A program made the translations under genes and the position numbers. This document shows, in pieces, positions 26,831 through 35,177 of a stretch of 64,000 nt of DNA. The stretch's first letter is position 1. The number at the start of each line of letters is the position of its first letter. Under the pieces are notes generated by a model. It worked only from the letters and a program-made list of their open reading frames with translations. It made no database searches and was not told the origin of the DNA. Source of the DNA: Danxiaibacter flavus (GTDB taxonomy: Bacteria > Bacteroidota > Bacteroidia > Chitinophagales > Chitinophagaceae). The stretch spans positions 512,266 through 576,265 of the forward strand of contig NZ_JAULBC010000006.1 in NCBI RefSeq assembly GCF_041060425.1. The letters are read 5' to 3'.

Positions 26831-28009
26831 ATGCAACAATTAACTGATACTTTGATGGAGACGAATGCAACCGTTGTGCGGCAGTCATTCAGTGTGAAGT
26901 TTGCATACGATGTGTACTTTACAACGCATTTGTTTGACGGGAAGAATACGCTGCTGAAAGATTTTTTACATCAACACAAAAGCGATACCGTTAAGAAGAT
27001 TTTTTTTGTGGTGGATGAAGGTGTGATGAATCACCACGGATATCTGGATGAGCAGATAAGAAATTATTTCTCCCACGAAACAAGCATTGCTCTTGTGGAC
27101 GAAATAATGGTTGTTCCGGGAGGGGAAGCAGCAAAAAATACGGAGAGCCTTTTGTTAAAGATTGTTGATGCTGTTGATAAATACAGCATTGATCGTCATT
27201 CATATATTGTGGCAATTGGTGGCGGTGCAGTGTTAGATCTTGTTGGTTATGCTGCTGCAATCTCACATCGGGGCATCAGGCATGTCCGCATTCCTACAAC
27301 GGTTTTGTCGCAGGATGATTCAGCGATCGGCGTTAAGAATGGAGTGAACTATAAAGGAAAGAAAAACTTCCTGGGCACGTTTGCCCCTCCTGTGGCTGTG
27401 TTCAATGATTTTTATTTTCTTACTACATTAACAGATGCTGAGTGGCGCTCCGGAATTTCCGAAGCAGTGAAAGTTGCATTGATAAAGGATGCACCGTTTT
27501 TTGCGTGGTTGAAAGAAAATGCGACTGTGCTTGCTGCCAGAAACATGGAGGCAATGAAATACCTGGTACAACGGAGTGCGGCTTTGCACATGGAGCACAT
27601 TGCCAGTGGTGATCCTTTTGAAATGGGCTCCTCCCGTCCGTTGGATTTTGGTCATTGGAGTGCTCATAAACTCGAGCAACTTTCAGGGTTTACAGTTAAA
27701 CATGGTGAAGCCGTTGCGCTGGGTATAGCACTGGATAGCGCCTATTCTTTTGTTTCAGGCAGACTTTCGGAAGATGATGCAAAAAGTATTGTGGATGTGC
27801 TGTTAGATCTGGGCTTTTCAATTTCGCATCCACTGATGGAAATAAAAGATGAATCAAGTCCTGTCATAAAAGGATTGGAAGAATTCAGGGAACACCTTGG
27901 TGGCAAGCTCACTATTATGTTGCTGTCGGCTATCGGGCAGGGTGAAGAAGTGCATGAACTTGATATAGCGCTTTTACAAAAAGCCTCAGCATGGCTGGGC
28001 ACCATATGA
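26831..28009 (+). CDS. eboD: EboD, 3-dehydroquinate synthase-like cyclase
   Basis: About 392 residues of the sugar-phosphate cyclase (dehydroquinate synthase-like) family. The NAD-binding AIGGGAVLDLVGYAA (about 137-151) and RIPTTVLSQDDSAIGVKNGVN are present. Zn ligands are expected at Glu in SGISEAVKVALI, His in DFGHWSAHKLE and His in VKHGEAVALG. Housekeeping dehydroquinate synthases are shorter (about 340-360), and the N-terminal arm is longer here. The related 2-epi-5-epi-valiolone and desmethyl-4-deoxygadusol synthases make secondary-metabolite cyclitols. The frame is open to a TTG at 26780, but the ATG at 26831 is the more natural start. It lies about 117 bases after eboC. Confidence 0.88.
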   Translation: MQQLTDTLMETNATVVRQSFSVKFAYDVYFTTHLFDGKNTLLKDFLHQHKSDTVKKIFFVVDEGVMNHHGYLDEQIRNYFSHETSIALVDEIMVVPGGEAAKNTESLLLKIVDAVDKYSIDRHSYIVAIGGGAVLDLVGYAAAISHRGIRHVRIPTTVLSQDDSAIGVKNGVNYKGKKNFLGTFAPPVAVFNDFYFLTTLTDAEWRSGISEAVKVALIKDAPFFAWLKENATVLAARNMEAMKYLVQRSAALHMEHIASGDPFEMGSSRPLDFGHWSAHKLEQLSGFTVKHGEAVALGIALDSAYSFVSGRLSEDDAKSIVDVLLDLGFSISHPLMEIKDESSPVIKGLEEFREHLGGKLTIMLLSAIGQGEEVHELDIALLQKASAWLGTI

Positions 28010-28042
28010 AAACAATTTTCTTAAACACAAGAACAAGTTAAA

Positions 28043-29260
28043 ATGCTTACTAGTTACGGTCACCTGACATATTGCAGTAATATTCATGCCGGAGAAAGCT
28101 GGCACGATCATTTTGCAAAGCTGCAAGAGCATATTCCACAGATAAAAGAACAATTATCTCCCGGCAGGGCTTTTGGTATCGGCTTGCGTTTATCCAACGA
28201 AGCCAGTATAGAACTGCTGAAAGATAATAACCTGCCGGTGTTTCAGGATTGGTTGAAGCAACATGATTGTTATGTTTTTACCATGAATGGTTTTCCTTAC
28301 GGGGGCTTTCATAACACCAGGGTAAAAGACAATGTGCATGCGCCTGACTGGACAACCGTTGATCGTGTTGAATACACTAAAAGACTGATTCAGATATTAG
28401 CAGCCTTAGTGCCCGAAGGGATGGATGGAGGTATATCAACCTCACCATTGTCCTACCGGTTTTGGCATACTGCTGCTGACTTGCCCAATGTCTTTACAAC
28501 TGCAACAAATCATATTCTTGAGATAGTAGATTACCTGATTGAAGTAAAAGCTCAAACAGGCAAATTAATTCACCTTGATATTGAACCAGAGCCAGACGGA
28601 TTGTTGGGTGAAGGAAAAGAATTTATCGACTGGTATACACAATACCTGCTACCATTAGGAACAAAGCATTTACAGGAACGGAATGGCATATTGGAAGATG
28701 CTGCCGAGGCTGCAATTAAACAGCACATTCAATTGTGTTATGATGTTTGCCATTTTGCGATCTGTTACGAAGACCATGCAGAGATGGTGCGTCAGATAAA
28801 ATCACTTGGTATTAAAACCGGTAAGATTCAGATCAGTGCGGCTCTGAAAGCCAAATTACCTGCAGAGCCCGGTGAGCGTACTGAAGTAATTGATGCCTTT
28901 GAACGCTTTAATGAGCCGGTTTATCTTCACCAGGTTGTTGCTAAACAAACAGATAGTGAATTGATCCGTTATGCAGACATGCCGGAGGCGCTTGCAGATA
29001 AGGATAATCTTGACGTGACTGAATGGAGAGCGCATTTTCACGTGCCGCTATTCATTGAGCAATATGATGTATTACAGTCAACACAACAGGACATCCGTAA
29101 AGTGCTGGCCCTGCATCGTCACCAGTCTTTTACTTCACATCTTGAAGTAGAAACTTATACCTGGGAAGTGTTGCCTGAAGAAATGCGCATGCCGATCACG
29201 CAGTCAATTATCCGTGAAATGGAATGGGTGAGTAAATTGTTGTGCTGCAGCAGCATATGA
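28043..29260 (+). CDS. eboE: EboE, metabolite traffic protein with TIM-barrel fold
   Basis: A 405-residue cytoplasmic protein of the EboE family, related to xylose-isomerase-like TIM barrels. Family landmarks are HLTYCSNIHAGESWHDHF near the N-terminus (about 7-24), FTMNGFPYGGFHNTRVKD (about 79-96), DGGISTSPLSYRFW, HLDIEPEPDGLLG (about 173) and CYDVCHFAICYED. Acidic and His residues in these strands suggest a metal-dependent isomerase or epimerase, despite the traffic-protein name. It starts 33 bases after eboD. The C-terminus is followed almost immediately by a repeat array, after which eboF appears to have its own promoter box. Confidence 0.9.
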   Translation: MLTSYGHLTYCSNIHAGESWHDHFAKLQEHIPQIKEQLSPGRAFGIGLRLSNEASIELLKDNNLPVFQDWLKQHDCYVFTMNGFPYGGFHNTRVKDNVHAPDWTTVDRVEYTKRLIQILAALVPEGMDGGISTSPLSYRFWHTAADLPNVFTTATNHILEIVDYLIEVKAQTGKLIHLDIEPEPDGLLGEGKEFIDWYTQYLLPLGTKHLQERNGILEDAAEAAIKQHIQLCYDVCHFAICYEDHAEMVRQIKSLGIKTGKIQISAALKAKLPAEPGERTEVIDAFERFNEPVYLHQVVAKQTDSELIRYADMPEALADKDNLDVTEWRAHFHVPLFIEQYDVLQSTQQDIRKVLALHRHQSFTSHLEVETYTWEVLPEEMRMPITQSIIREMEWVSKLLCCSSI

Positions 29261-29264
29261 AGAC

Positions 29265-29357
29265 CGTAAGATTGTAAGATCGTAAGACGTGTAAGATGGG
29301 CAAGATGGGCAAGATGTACGAAATGATAAGAATGCAAGATAGAAAAGTAAGATAAGA
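29265..29357. repeat. GTAAGAT repeat array between eboE and eboF
   Basis: Eight to ten units of 8 to 9 bases (GTAAGATT, GTAAGATC, GTAAGACGT, GCAAGATGG) begin 4 bases past the eboE stop. A GC-rich palindrome CCCGCC...GGCGGG lies at 29385-29407. Confidence 0.6.
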
Positions 29358-29430
29358 ACGCAGTCTGCCTTCGTTTCAAATCCCGAAGCCCGCCTGACCG
29401 GACGGGCGGGGGGTGATATTATACATTCGA

Positions 29431-29438
29431 TAAATTTG
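29431..29438 (+). promoter_or_regulatory. -7 promoter box before eboF
   Basis: TAAATTTG matches TAnnTTTG exactly, 36 bases before the eboF ATG. The expected -33 position falls in a G-run and is poor, so strength is uncertain. Confidence 0.4.
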
Positions 29439-29474
29439 ATGATTTGTAGAACTGGTAAAATTTAAACTCCACCG

Positions 29475-30827
29475 ATGAAAAAAACAGTTGTTATTGATAT
29501 TGTTGGTTTGTCTTCTTCCGTAATAGGTGAACACACGCCATTCATTAAAAATTACCTCGAAAAAAAACATTTCAATACAATTGATCCGATGCTGCCGGCG
29601 GTAACCACTAGCGTGCAGTCAACTTATATAACAGGTAAATGGCCTTCTGAGCATGGTATTGTAGGCAATGGCTGGTATGATCATACCGATAGCGAGATCA
29701 AATTCTGGAAGCAATCAAACAAATTGGTAAAGGCCGAAAAAATCTGGGAACGCGCCAGGAAAGAAGATCCTTCTTTCACTGTATCAAAAATGTTCTGGTG
29801 GTACAATATGTACTCAAGTGCTGATTACGCTGTAACACCACGTCCGAATTACCTGGCCGATGGCCGTAAAATGCCGGATTGTTATTCAGTGCCGGCAGAA
29901 CTGCGTGATGAATTGCAGAAAGAATTGGGTCAGTTCCCTTTATTCAAATTCTGGGGTCCAGGTGCAGATGTTACCTCCACTAAATGGATCGCAGATGCAT
30001 CTGTTTACACGGACAAAAAATATGATCCCACTTTAACGCTGATCTATCTGCCGCATTTAGATTATTGTCTCCAAAAATATGGTAGCGATGCGGCTGCTAT
30101 TGCAAAAGAGCTTGGTGAAATTGATAATATTGTAAAGGATCTGGTTGAATATTACACCTCTAAAAATGCCAGGATAATCCTGCTTTCAGAATATGGTATT
30201 AACGCTGTCAGCCGGCCTGTTCACATCAACAGGCTGCTGCGTGAACATAATTTATTGGGCATTCGTGTAGAACGGGGACTTGAATTGCTGGATGCCGGCG
30301 TTTCAAAAGCCTTTGCTGTTTCTGATCATCAGGTGGCGCATATCTACATAAATGATCCCTCCGTTAGGGAAAAGGTTAAAAAGCTTGTCACAGGTTTGCC
30401 CGGTGTACAGTTGGTGTTAGATAAAGAGCAACAAAAAGAATATCATATAGATCATGAAAGAAGCGGTGATCTCGTTCTAATGGCAGATGAACGAAGCTGG
30501 TTCACTTATTATTTCTGGCTGGATGATGCAGTCGCCCCTGACTATGCAAGGGTTGTTGATATTCACAAAAAGCCGGGGTATGATCCTGTCGAGTTATTTA
30601 TGACCTCAAAAGCAAGAGCTGCTTACAAGTTGTTGCGTAAGAAAGCCGGCTTCCGTTATGTGATGGATGTAATTCCATTAGATGCCACATTAGTAAAAGG
30701 CTCTCATGGCGCCGTTGTCAGTGATAAAGCCTATCATCCGGTATTAGTGACAGATCTGCCTGTAAGTAAAGATCATTTAGAGGCAGTGGATGTGTATGAT
30801 GTTATCTGGCAACATTTGACGAATTAA
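29475..30827 (+). CDS. eboF: EboF, alkaline-phosphatase-fold nucleotide pyrophosphatase/phosphodiesterase-like protein
   Basis: A 450-residue protein of the type I phosphodiesterase/nucleotide pyrophosphatase family. The first metal Asp is in VVIDIVGL (about 7), and the nucleophile Thr lies in LPAVTTSVQSTYITGKWPSE (about 40-59), followed by HGIVGNGWYD. Later metal ligands are LPHLDYCLQKYG (about 195) and SDHQVAHIY. The usual DHGM motif is replaced by SEYGIN, a family variation. KGSHGAVVSDKAYHPVL closes the active site. It lacks an obvious signal peptide. It is the last gene of the ebo set; a strong terminator follows. It probably removes a phosphate or nucleotide group from the pathway intermediate. 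Confidence 0.9.
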   Translation: MKKTVVIDIVGLSSSVIGEHTPFIKNYLEKKHFNTIDPMLPAVTTSVQSTYITGKWPSEHGIVGNGWYDHTDSEIKFWKQSNKLVKAEKIWERARKEDPSFTVSKMFWWYNMYSSADYAVTPRPNYLADGRKMPDCYSVPAELRDELQKELGQFPLFKFWGPGADVTSTKWIADASVYTDKKYDPTLTLIYLPHLDYCLQKYGSDAAAIAKELGEIDNIVKDLVEYYTSKNARIILLSEYGINAVSRPVHINRLLREHNLLGIRVERGLELLDAGVSKAFAVSDHQVAHIYINDPSVREKVKKLVTGLPGVQLVLDKEQQKEYHIDHERSGDLVLMADERSWFTYYFWLDDAVAPDYARVVDIHKKPGYDPVELFMTSKARAAYKLLRKKAGFRYVMDVIPLDATLVKGSHGAVVSDKAYHPVLVTDLPVSKDHLEAVDVYDVIWQHLTN

Positions 30828-30839
30828 GCAACAATAAAA

Positions 30840-30890
30840 ATTGCCTGTAATTTCTTCGATATTTCTCTACCGGATGAAATTACAGGCAAT
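30840..30890 (+). terminator. intrinsic terminator of the ebo cluster
   Basis: A perfect 15-bp stem (ATTGCCTGTAATTTC / GAAATTACAGGCAAT) with a 21-base loop and a T-rich tail, 13 bases after the eboF stop. Confidence 0.75.
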
Positions 30891-30924
30891 ACTTCTTTTA
30901 AAAGTAACTTCTGGCTTCCTCTGT

Positions 30925-31053
30925 AAAATAAAAAATACAGTTACACAGAGTCACACGGAGAAGGCACTGAGCTACACAGAGAATGCGATCAGATCTTTCA
31001 GGCTTTTTGAATTTTTACTTTTGAATTTTGACTTTTTCCTCATTTTCAATTAT
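30925..31053. repeat. composite spacer repeat reaching into the phenylalanine hydroxylase stop
   Basis: CACAGAGTCACACGGAG-type phrases (30935-30985) are followed by 7-base units TTTTGAA, TTTTTAC, TTTTGAA, TTTTGAC, TTTTTCC, TCATTTT, CAATTAT in register (31005-31053). The last units contain the stop codon at 31046-31048. Confidence 0.6.
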
Positions 31054-31777
31054 CCATTCTCTTAAACTTCTCCAAAAGATACTCTTCCAGCCCTTCTTCC
31101 GCGTCTTCCAGTTCCTGCAAAGAATCAACTACAAAATATTGTTTCTGAAAACTATCTTTTATGTAAGGCGTTTCTACAATTTTTGCCACATTAAACGGAA
31201 CGTGTGCAGGTTCATCGGAAAGCGAATATTTGGTTTCAGCAATAGAAGAAAGAATTCCTGCGCCATAAATTTTCAGGTCGTCTTTATCCCTCACCAGGCC
31301 AAACTCAATGGTGTACCAGTATAACCTTGCAATTGCCTCTATTATATCTTCATTATTGCTGTTGCGGATTACAATGCCAGCCAGCACATGCAGATAGCTG
31401 CAAATAAAAGGATCTGTAAGCAACGGGATATGTCCAAAAACATCATGAAACATATCCGGCTCCTCGAGGTAATCTAACTGCTCAGGCTTCCGCAGCCAGT
31501 TGGTTGTGCCAAACTTATTGTCATACAACTGTTCAAAAAACAAGAGGTTGTCAATTAACCCGGGAACCGGGTAAATCGACCACCCGGTGAGTTTAGCAAG
31601 TCGCTGGTTAATATCATCAAAATCCGGAATGGTATCAGCCGTGAAGCCCAATTCCTGAACGCCTTTCCAAAAATGCGGGTAGGCAAACTGTTGAACGGCC
31701 TTAACCTGTCTATCAAATAAGATGGACCAGGTCTGATAATCTGTGGCAGAATATGATGGAGTTGATTGTGTTAACAT
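31046..31777 (-). CDS. phhA: phenylalanine 4-monooxygenase
   Basis: A 243-residue aromatic amino acid hydroxylase of the short bacterial type, converting phenylalanine to tyrosine with Fe(II), O2 and a pterin cofactor. The iron ligands are clear: HDVFGH gives His111 and His116, and YWYTIEFGL gives Glu158. The pterin-proximal GWSIYPVPGLI (about 65-75) and EPDMFHDVFGHIPLL are near-identical to family motifs. It has no regulatory ACT domain, as in other bacterial members. It is divergent from the downstream tyrosine-catabolism genes, giving a Phe to Tyr to homogentisate route. A pterin dehydratase is not in the window. Confidence 0.95.
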   Translation of the reverse strand: MLTQSTPSYSATDYQTWSILFDRQVKAVQQFAYPHFWKGVQELGFTADTIPDFDDINQRLAKLTGWSIYPVPGLIDNLLFFEQLYDNKFGTTNWLRKPEQLDYLEEPDMFHDVFGHIPLLTDPFICSYLHVLAGIVIRNSNNEDIIEAIARLYWYTIEFGLVRDKDDLKIYGAGILSSIAETKYSLSDEPAHVPFNVAKIVETPYIKDSFQKQYFVVDSLQELEDAEEGLEEYLLEKFKRMDN

Positions 31778-31974
31778 ACGGCAAGTTTTAGCTAGATCAG
31801 TGAAGAATAATAATTTGACCGGAGCGTTAAAGGGCGGAGCATAAATCGCCCCATGCTGAAGTAGTATTTGCTAAACAGGCCTTCTTTTACGAACTTTTTT
31901 CTCTACTGACCTGAAGTGGATCATAGGCAATAAATCTTTGTAAAGTTATCTTTTTTTGTCAGCAACAGCAAGAC

Positions 31975-32227
31975 AGTGAATAGTGAATGGTCAATAGTGA
32001 AAGGTGCAGCCTTTAAACTGTTCGGGAAACCCCGAAAAATTAACATAGTGTTTTCTGATTACAATAAAGCCTAGCCCTGAAAAGGCTGGCCACATGTAAT
32101 TACTGCTACACATTTCACTATTCACCATTCACTATTGACTTTTTGCCTTCCGAACCTGACTGCATGAAAGGGACCTGCTCGCACCCTTCACTATTCACCA
32201 TTCACTATTGACTATTCACGATTGACA
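31975..32227. repeat. inverted 7-base arrays (AGTGAAT / ATTCACT)
   Basis: Forward units AGTGAAT, AGTGAAT, GGTCAAT, AGTGAAA (31975-32002) are answered by two complementary arrays at 32113-32147 and 32186-32227 (TTTCACT, ATTCACC, ATTCACT, ATTGACT, ATTCACG, ATTGACA). The element fills most of the 673-base gap between phhA and hppD. Its last unit overlaps the -33 region of the promoter at 32221. Confidence 0.75.
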
Positions 32228-32250
32228 TCGTGAATTTCCTCGTACATTTG
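32221..32250 (+). promoter_or_regulatory. promoter for the homogentisate pathway genes
   Basis: TACATTTG at 32243-32250 matches TAnnTTTG exactly. ATTG at 32221-32224 lies 18 bases upstream as the -33 box and belongs to the last 7-base repeat unit. The predicted start is near 32257, giving a leader of nearly 200 bases before hppD. Confidence 0.5.
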
Positions 32251-32271
32251 CAATAGCTAAACACATTCTTC

Positions 32272-32364
32272 ATGAGACCCGATTATTCTCATAAGATCTT
32301 TTCTGATGAACGCACCGGCTATATCTTCCTGGTATTAACGCTTGCTACCGACTCGGTTCGTTAA
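32272..32364 (+). CDS. possible 30-codon leader peptide upstream of hppD
   Basis: ATG at 32272 to TAA at 32364 encodes a 30-residue peptide starting MRPDYSHKIFSDERTGYIF and containing two Tyr and two Phe. It sits about 15 bases after the predicted transcription start, and hppD follows 86 bases later. A weak hairpin (AAATGC / GCATTT, 32407-32427) lies between. A Tyr/Phe-sensing leader is conceivable, but the Tyr codons are not clustered. It may also be chance or a gene remnant. Confidence 0.3.
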   Translation: MRPDYSHKIFSDERTGYIFLVLTLATDSVR

Positions 32365-32450
32365 GTTGTTGCGGCTTGGTTTTTGTTCGACCTGGTATGT
32401 ATTGAGAAATGCGTACATCAGGCATTTTCTAACGACTAACGATATTCCAT

Positions 32451-33584
32451 ATGAACACACCTATCACGGAAAAGCAGTCTGCAACTGTTGAACACGATTT
32501 TCTTCAGTTAAATGGTACCGATCATATAGAACTGTATGTAGGTAATGCCAAACAGTCTGCGCTTTACTATAAAACAGCTTTTGGTTTTCAATCCCTGGCG
32601 TACGCAGGGCCGGAAACCGGCGTACGGGACAGGGCTTCTTATGTGCTTTCGCAGGGTAAAATAAGATTGGTGTTAACATCGCCGTTATCCTCCAATCACG
32701 TTATTGCCCGGCATATTCAAAAGCATGGCGACGGTGTAAAAATGCTTGCGCTATCGGTTGATGATGCATATGAAGCTTTCGAAGAAACTACACGAAGAGG
32801 CGCGGAAACATATATGGAACCGGTTACATTAAAAGATGAAGATGGCATTGCGCGCATCAGCGGTATAAAGACTTACGGCGAAACCGTGCATTTGTTTGTA
32901 GAGCGGAAGGATTACAAAGGTGTTTTTCTCCCCGGCTATAAGCCATGGAAAAGTAACTACCAGCCAACGGAGACCGGATTGCTGTATGTTGATCACTGTG
33001 TTGGCAATGTTGGTTGGAACAGGATGTTACCTGTTGTAAAATGGTACGAAGATGTGATGGGCTTTACCAACATTTTATCCTTTGATGACAAACAAATCAA
33101 TACGGAATACTCCGCTTTGATGAGTAAGGTGATGAGTAACGGTAATGGCTTTGTGAAATTCCCAATCAATGAACCGGCGGAAGGAAAGAAAAAGTCTCAG
33201 GTGGAAGAGTACCTGGAATTTTATGAAGGTGAAGGTGTACAGCACATTGCGGTTGCTACCAGTGATATTATTACCACGGTAAAGGCCATGAAATCCCGTG
33301 GTGTTGAGTTTCTAAGCACACCACCAGGTACGTATTACGAACAGTTGGCTGAGAGGGTTGGCAAGATTGACGAAAGCGTTCTTGCGTTGAAGGAGCTGGG
33401 AGTTTTGGTAGACAGGGATGATGAAGGGTACCTCTTGCAAATATTTACAAAACCGGTTCAGGATCGTCCTACGCTCTTCTTTGAAGTCATTCACCGAAAA
33501 GGCGCAAAAAGCTTTGGTGCAGGAAACTTTAAAGCATTGTTCGAAGCGATCGAAAGAGAACAGGCGTTGAGAGGGAACCTGTAG
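32451..33584 (+). CDS. hppD: 4-hydroxyphenylpyruvate dioxygenase
   Basis: A 377-residue Fe(II) dioxygenase converting 4-hydroxyphenylpyruvate to homogentisate. The N-terminal VOC-like half has DHIELYVGNAKQSA (about 24-37). The catalytic C-terminal half carries the 2-His-1-Glu iron site: His182 in YVDHCVGNV, His265 in GVQHIAVAT and Glu345 in TLFFEVIHR. The C-terminal GAKSFGAGNFKALFEAIEREQ helix is typical. The length is within the family range. Homogentisate dioxygenase follows, separated only by a nine-unit 7-base array, so the two are probably cotranscribed. The tyrosine aminotransferase must be encoded elsewhere. Confidence 0.96.
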   Translation: MNTPITEKQSATVEHDFLQLNGTDHIELYVGNAKQSALYYKTAFGFQSLAYAGPETGVRDRASYVLSQGKIRLVLTSPLSSNHVIARHIQKHGDGVKMLALSVDDAYEAFEETTRRGAETYMEPVTLKDEDGIARISGIKTYGETVHLFVERKDYKGVFLPGYKPWKSNYQPTETGLLYVDHCVGNVGWNRMLPVVKWYEDVMGFTNILSFDDKQINTEYSALMSKVMSNGNGFVKFPINEPAEGKKKSQVEEYLEFYEGEGVQHIAVATSDIITTVKAMKSRGVEFLSTPPGTYYEQLAERVGKIDESVLALKELGVLVDRDDEGYLLQIFTKPVQDRPTLFFEVIHRKGAKSFGAGNFKALFEAIEREQALRGNL

Positions 33585-33590
33585 GCAACT

Positions 33591-33653
33591 ATTAATGCTT
33601 AATACTTAATGCCTGAAACCAGACACCTGATGCCTGATACCTCAAACCTATTT
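33591..33653. repeat. 7-base repeat array between hppD and hmgA
   Basis: Nine units in register: ATTAATG, CTTAATA, CTTAATG, CCTGAAA, CCAGACA, CCTGATG, CCTGATA, CCTCAAA, CCTATTT. It begins 6 bases after the hppD stop and ends 3 bases before the hmgA ATG. The CCTGATA units are the reverse complement of the family at 20607. Confidence 0.8.
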
Positions 33654-33656
33654 ATT

Positions 33657-34814
33657 ATGCCATATTACTATTCGCTTGGACAAATACCACACAAACGGCA
33701 CACGCAATTTCGCAAGCCGGACGGAAGTTTATATTCGGAACAATTATTTTCAACCGAAGGATTTTCGAGTGACTCATCTTTGCTCTACCATCATCACCCG
33801 CCGACACAGATCATTAAAACCGAAGACGCGAAGCAAGTATCGCCCATACCAGCTGAACACCAACTACTGCAGCATCGTTGCTTTAAAGGCTTCGATATTA
33901 AACCGGCAGAAGACTACCTGGAGAGTCGAAATACGGTGTTGATGAACAATGATTGTCATATTGTTTTGGCCGCGCCACAAAAAAGCATGTCCGGATATTT
34001 TTATAAAAATGCGGACGCGGATGAACTCATTTTTATTCATGAAGGAAGTGGTGTGTTGCATACTTCTTACGGGAAAATTCCTTTCGGTTACGGCGATTAC
34101 CTGGTAGTGCCGCGAGGAACCACTTATCAGATAGAATTTGCAACTACGCAGAACCGGTTGTTTATTGTTGAATCCTTCAGTCCCATTCGTTTTCCCAAAA
34201 AATACCTAAGCAAAAATGGGCAATTGCTGGAACATTCGCCTTACTGTGAAAGAGATATCCGTCCCCCACAAGTACTCGAAACAGTTACTGATGAGGGCGA
34301 TTATTTTATCAAGGTAAAGAAGAGTGGTTGGCTATACAGCATGCACTATAAAGCACATCCGTTTGATGTGATTGGCTGGGATGGTTGTTGTTATCCTTTT
34401 GCGTTCAGTATTCATGACTTTGAGCCGATTACGGGTCGCGTACACCAACCGCCGCCAGTACACCAGACTTTTGAAGCAAATAATTTTGTTGTATGTTCTT
34501 TCGTGCCCCGCTTGTTTGATTATCATCCGCAGTCAATTCCCGCGCCATACAATCATAGCAATATAGATAGCGATGAAGTGATTTATTATGTAGATGGTGA
34601 TTTTATGAGCCGGAAAAATGTATTTCGCGGAATGATCACACTGCATCCTTCCGGGATACCGCACGGGCCACACCCGGGCGCAGTTCAGAAAAGCATCGGA
34701 GCAAAAGAAACCAAAGAATTGGCAGTAATGATTGACACATTTCATCCGCTTCATTTAACAACACAGGCAAAAGAAATTGAAGATCCGGGCTATACGATGA
34801 GTTGGGCGGAATAG
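33657..34814 (+). CDS. hmgA: homogentisate 1,2-dioxygenase
   Basis: A 385-residue cupin-fold Fe(II) enzyme that opens the homogentisate ring to maleylacetoacetate. Iron ligands are expected in the C-terminal part: His in APYNHSNID, Glu in SDEVIYYVDGDF and His in SGIPHGPHPG. RVHQPPPVHQTFEANNFVVC precedes them. The N-terminus MPYYYSLGQIPHKRHTQFR matches the family, so the ATG at 33657 is used; the 16 residues encoded upstream come from the 7-base array. It is somewhat shorter than the roughly 430-440-residue proteobacterial and mammalian forms, as seen for Bacteroidota members. A repeat spacer starts immediately after its stop. Confidence 0.95.
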   Translation: MPYYYSLGQIPHKRHTQFRKPDGSLYSEQLFSTEGFSSDSSLLYHHHPPTQIIKTEDAKQVSPIPAEHQLLQHRCFKGFDIKPAEDYLESRNTVLMNNDCHIVLAAPQKSMSGYFYKNADADELIFIHEGSGVLHTSYGKIPFGYGDYLVVPRGTTYQIEFATTQNRLFIVESFSPIRFPKKYLSKNGQLLEHSPYCERDIRPPQVLETVTDEGDYFIKVKKSGWLYSMHYKAHPFDVIGWDGCCYPFAFSIHDFEPITGRVHQPPPVHQTFEANNFVVCSFVPRLFDYHPQSIPAPYNHSNIDSDEVIYYVDGDFMSRKNVFRGMITLHPSGIPHGPHPGAVQKSIGAKETKELAVMIDTFHPLHLTTQAKEIEDPGYTMSWAE

Positions 34815-34936
34815 CAATTGAAAATGGAGAATTGATAATTGACAATGGCGAACATGCAAATGGGGGAATATGCAAATGTGCAAATGTGGGAATATGCAAA
34901 TTTGCGAATTGTTAGCAATTGAAAGTGAGGAATTGA
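34815..34936. repeat. AATTGAC / ATGCAAA repeat array
   Basis: Starts on the base after the hmgA stop with 7-base units (AATGGAG, AATTGAT, AATTGAC, AATGGCG). It continues with 7-to-9-base units around ATGCAAAT and TGTGGGAATA. Confidence 0.6.
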
Positions 34937-35028
34937 ATATATCGCTTGTTATTAGAATAGATATTACAGAATGACCGATCGGGAAAGTTAGCGATGTAGA
35001 ATGGCAAACGAATTTGCAAAAGGATTTT

Positions 35029-35110
35029 AAGCTCCGTAGGAACTGCCTGTTTGTAGCAAGAAAACTGGTATTCCATTCGGCTCCGTCGGAGCCTCCGGTA
35101 AAATGGGTCA
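35029..35110. repeat. CTCCGTAGGA-type interspersed element
   Basis: It contains AGCTCCGTAGGAACTGCCTG and TTTGTAGCAAG, then a perfect palindrome GGCTCCGTCGGAGCC at 35079-35093. This phrase is a recurrent Bacteroidota intergenic motif known to me; a degenerate relative is at about 23545. Function unknown. Confidence 0.55.
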
Positions 35111-35177
35111 GGGAGTTTAAGATCGTATATCGTTTGAATGGTTTGATCTATATTTTAATAACCGCACAACATCTTTC

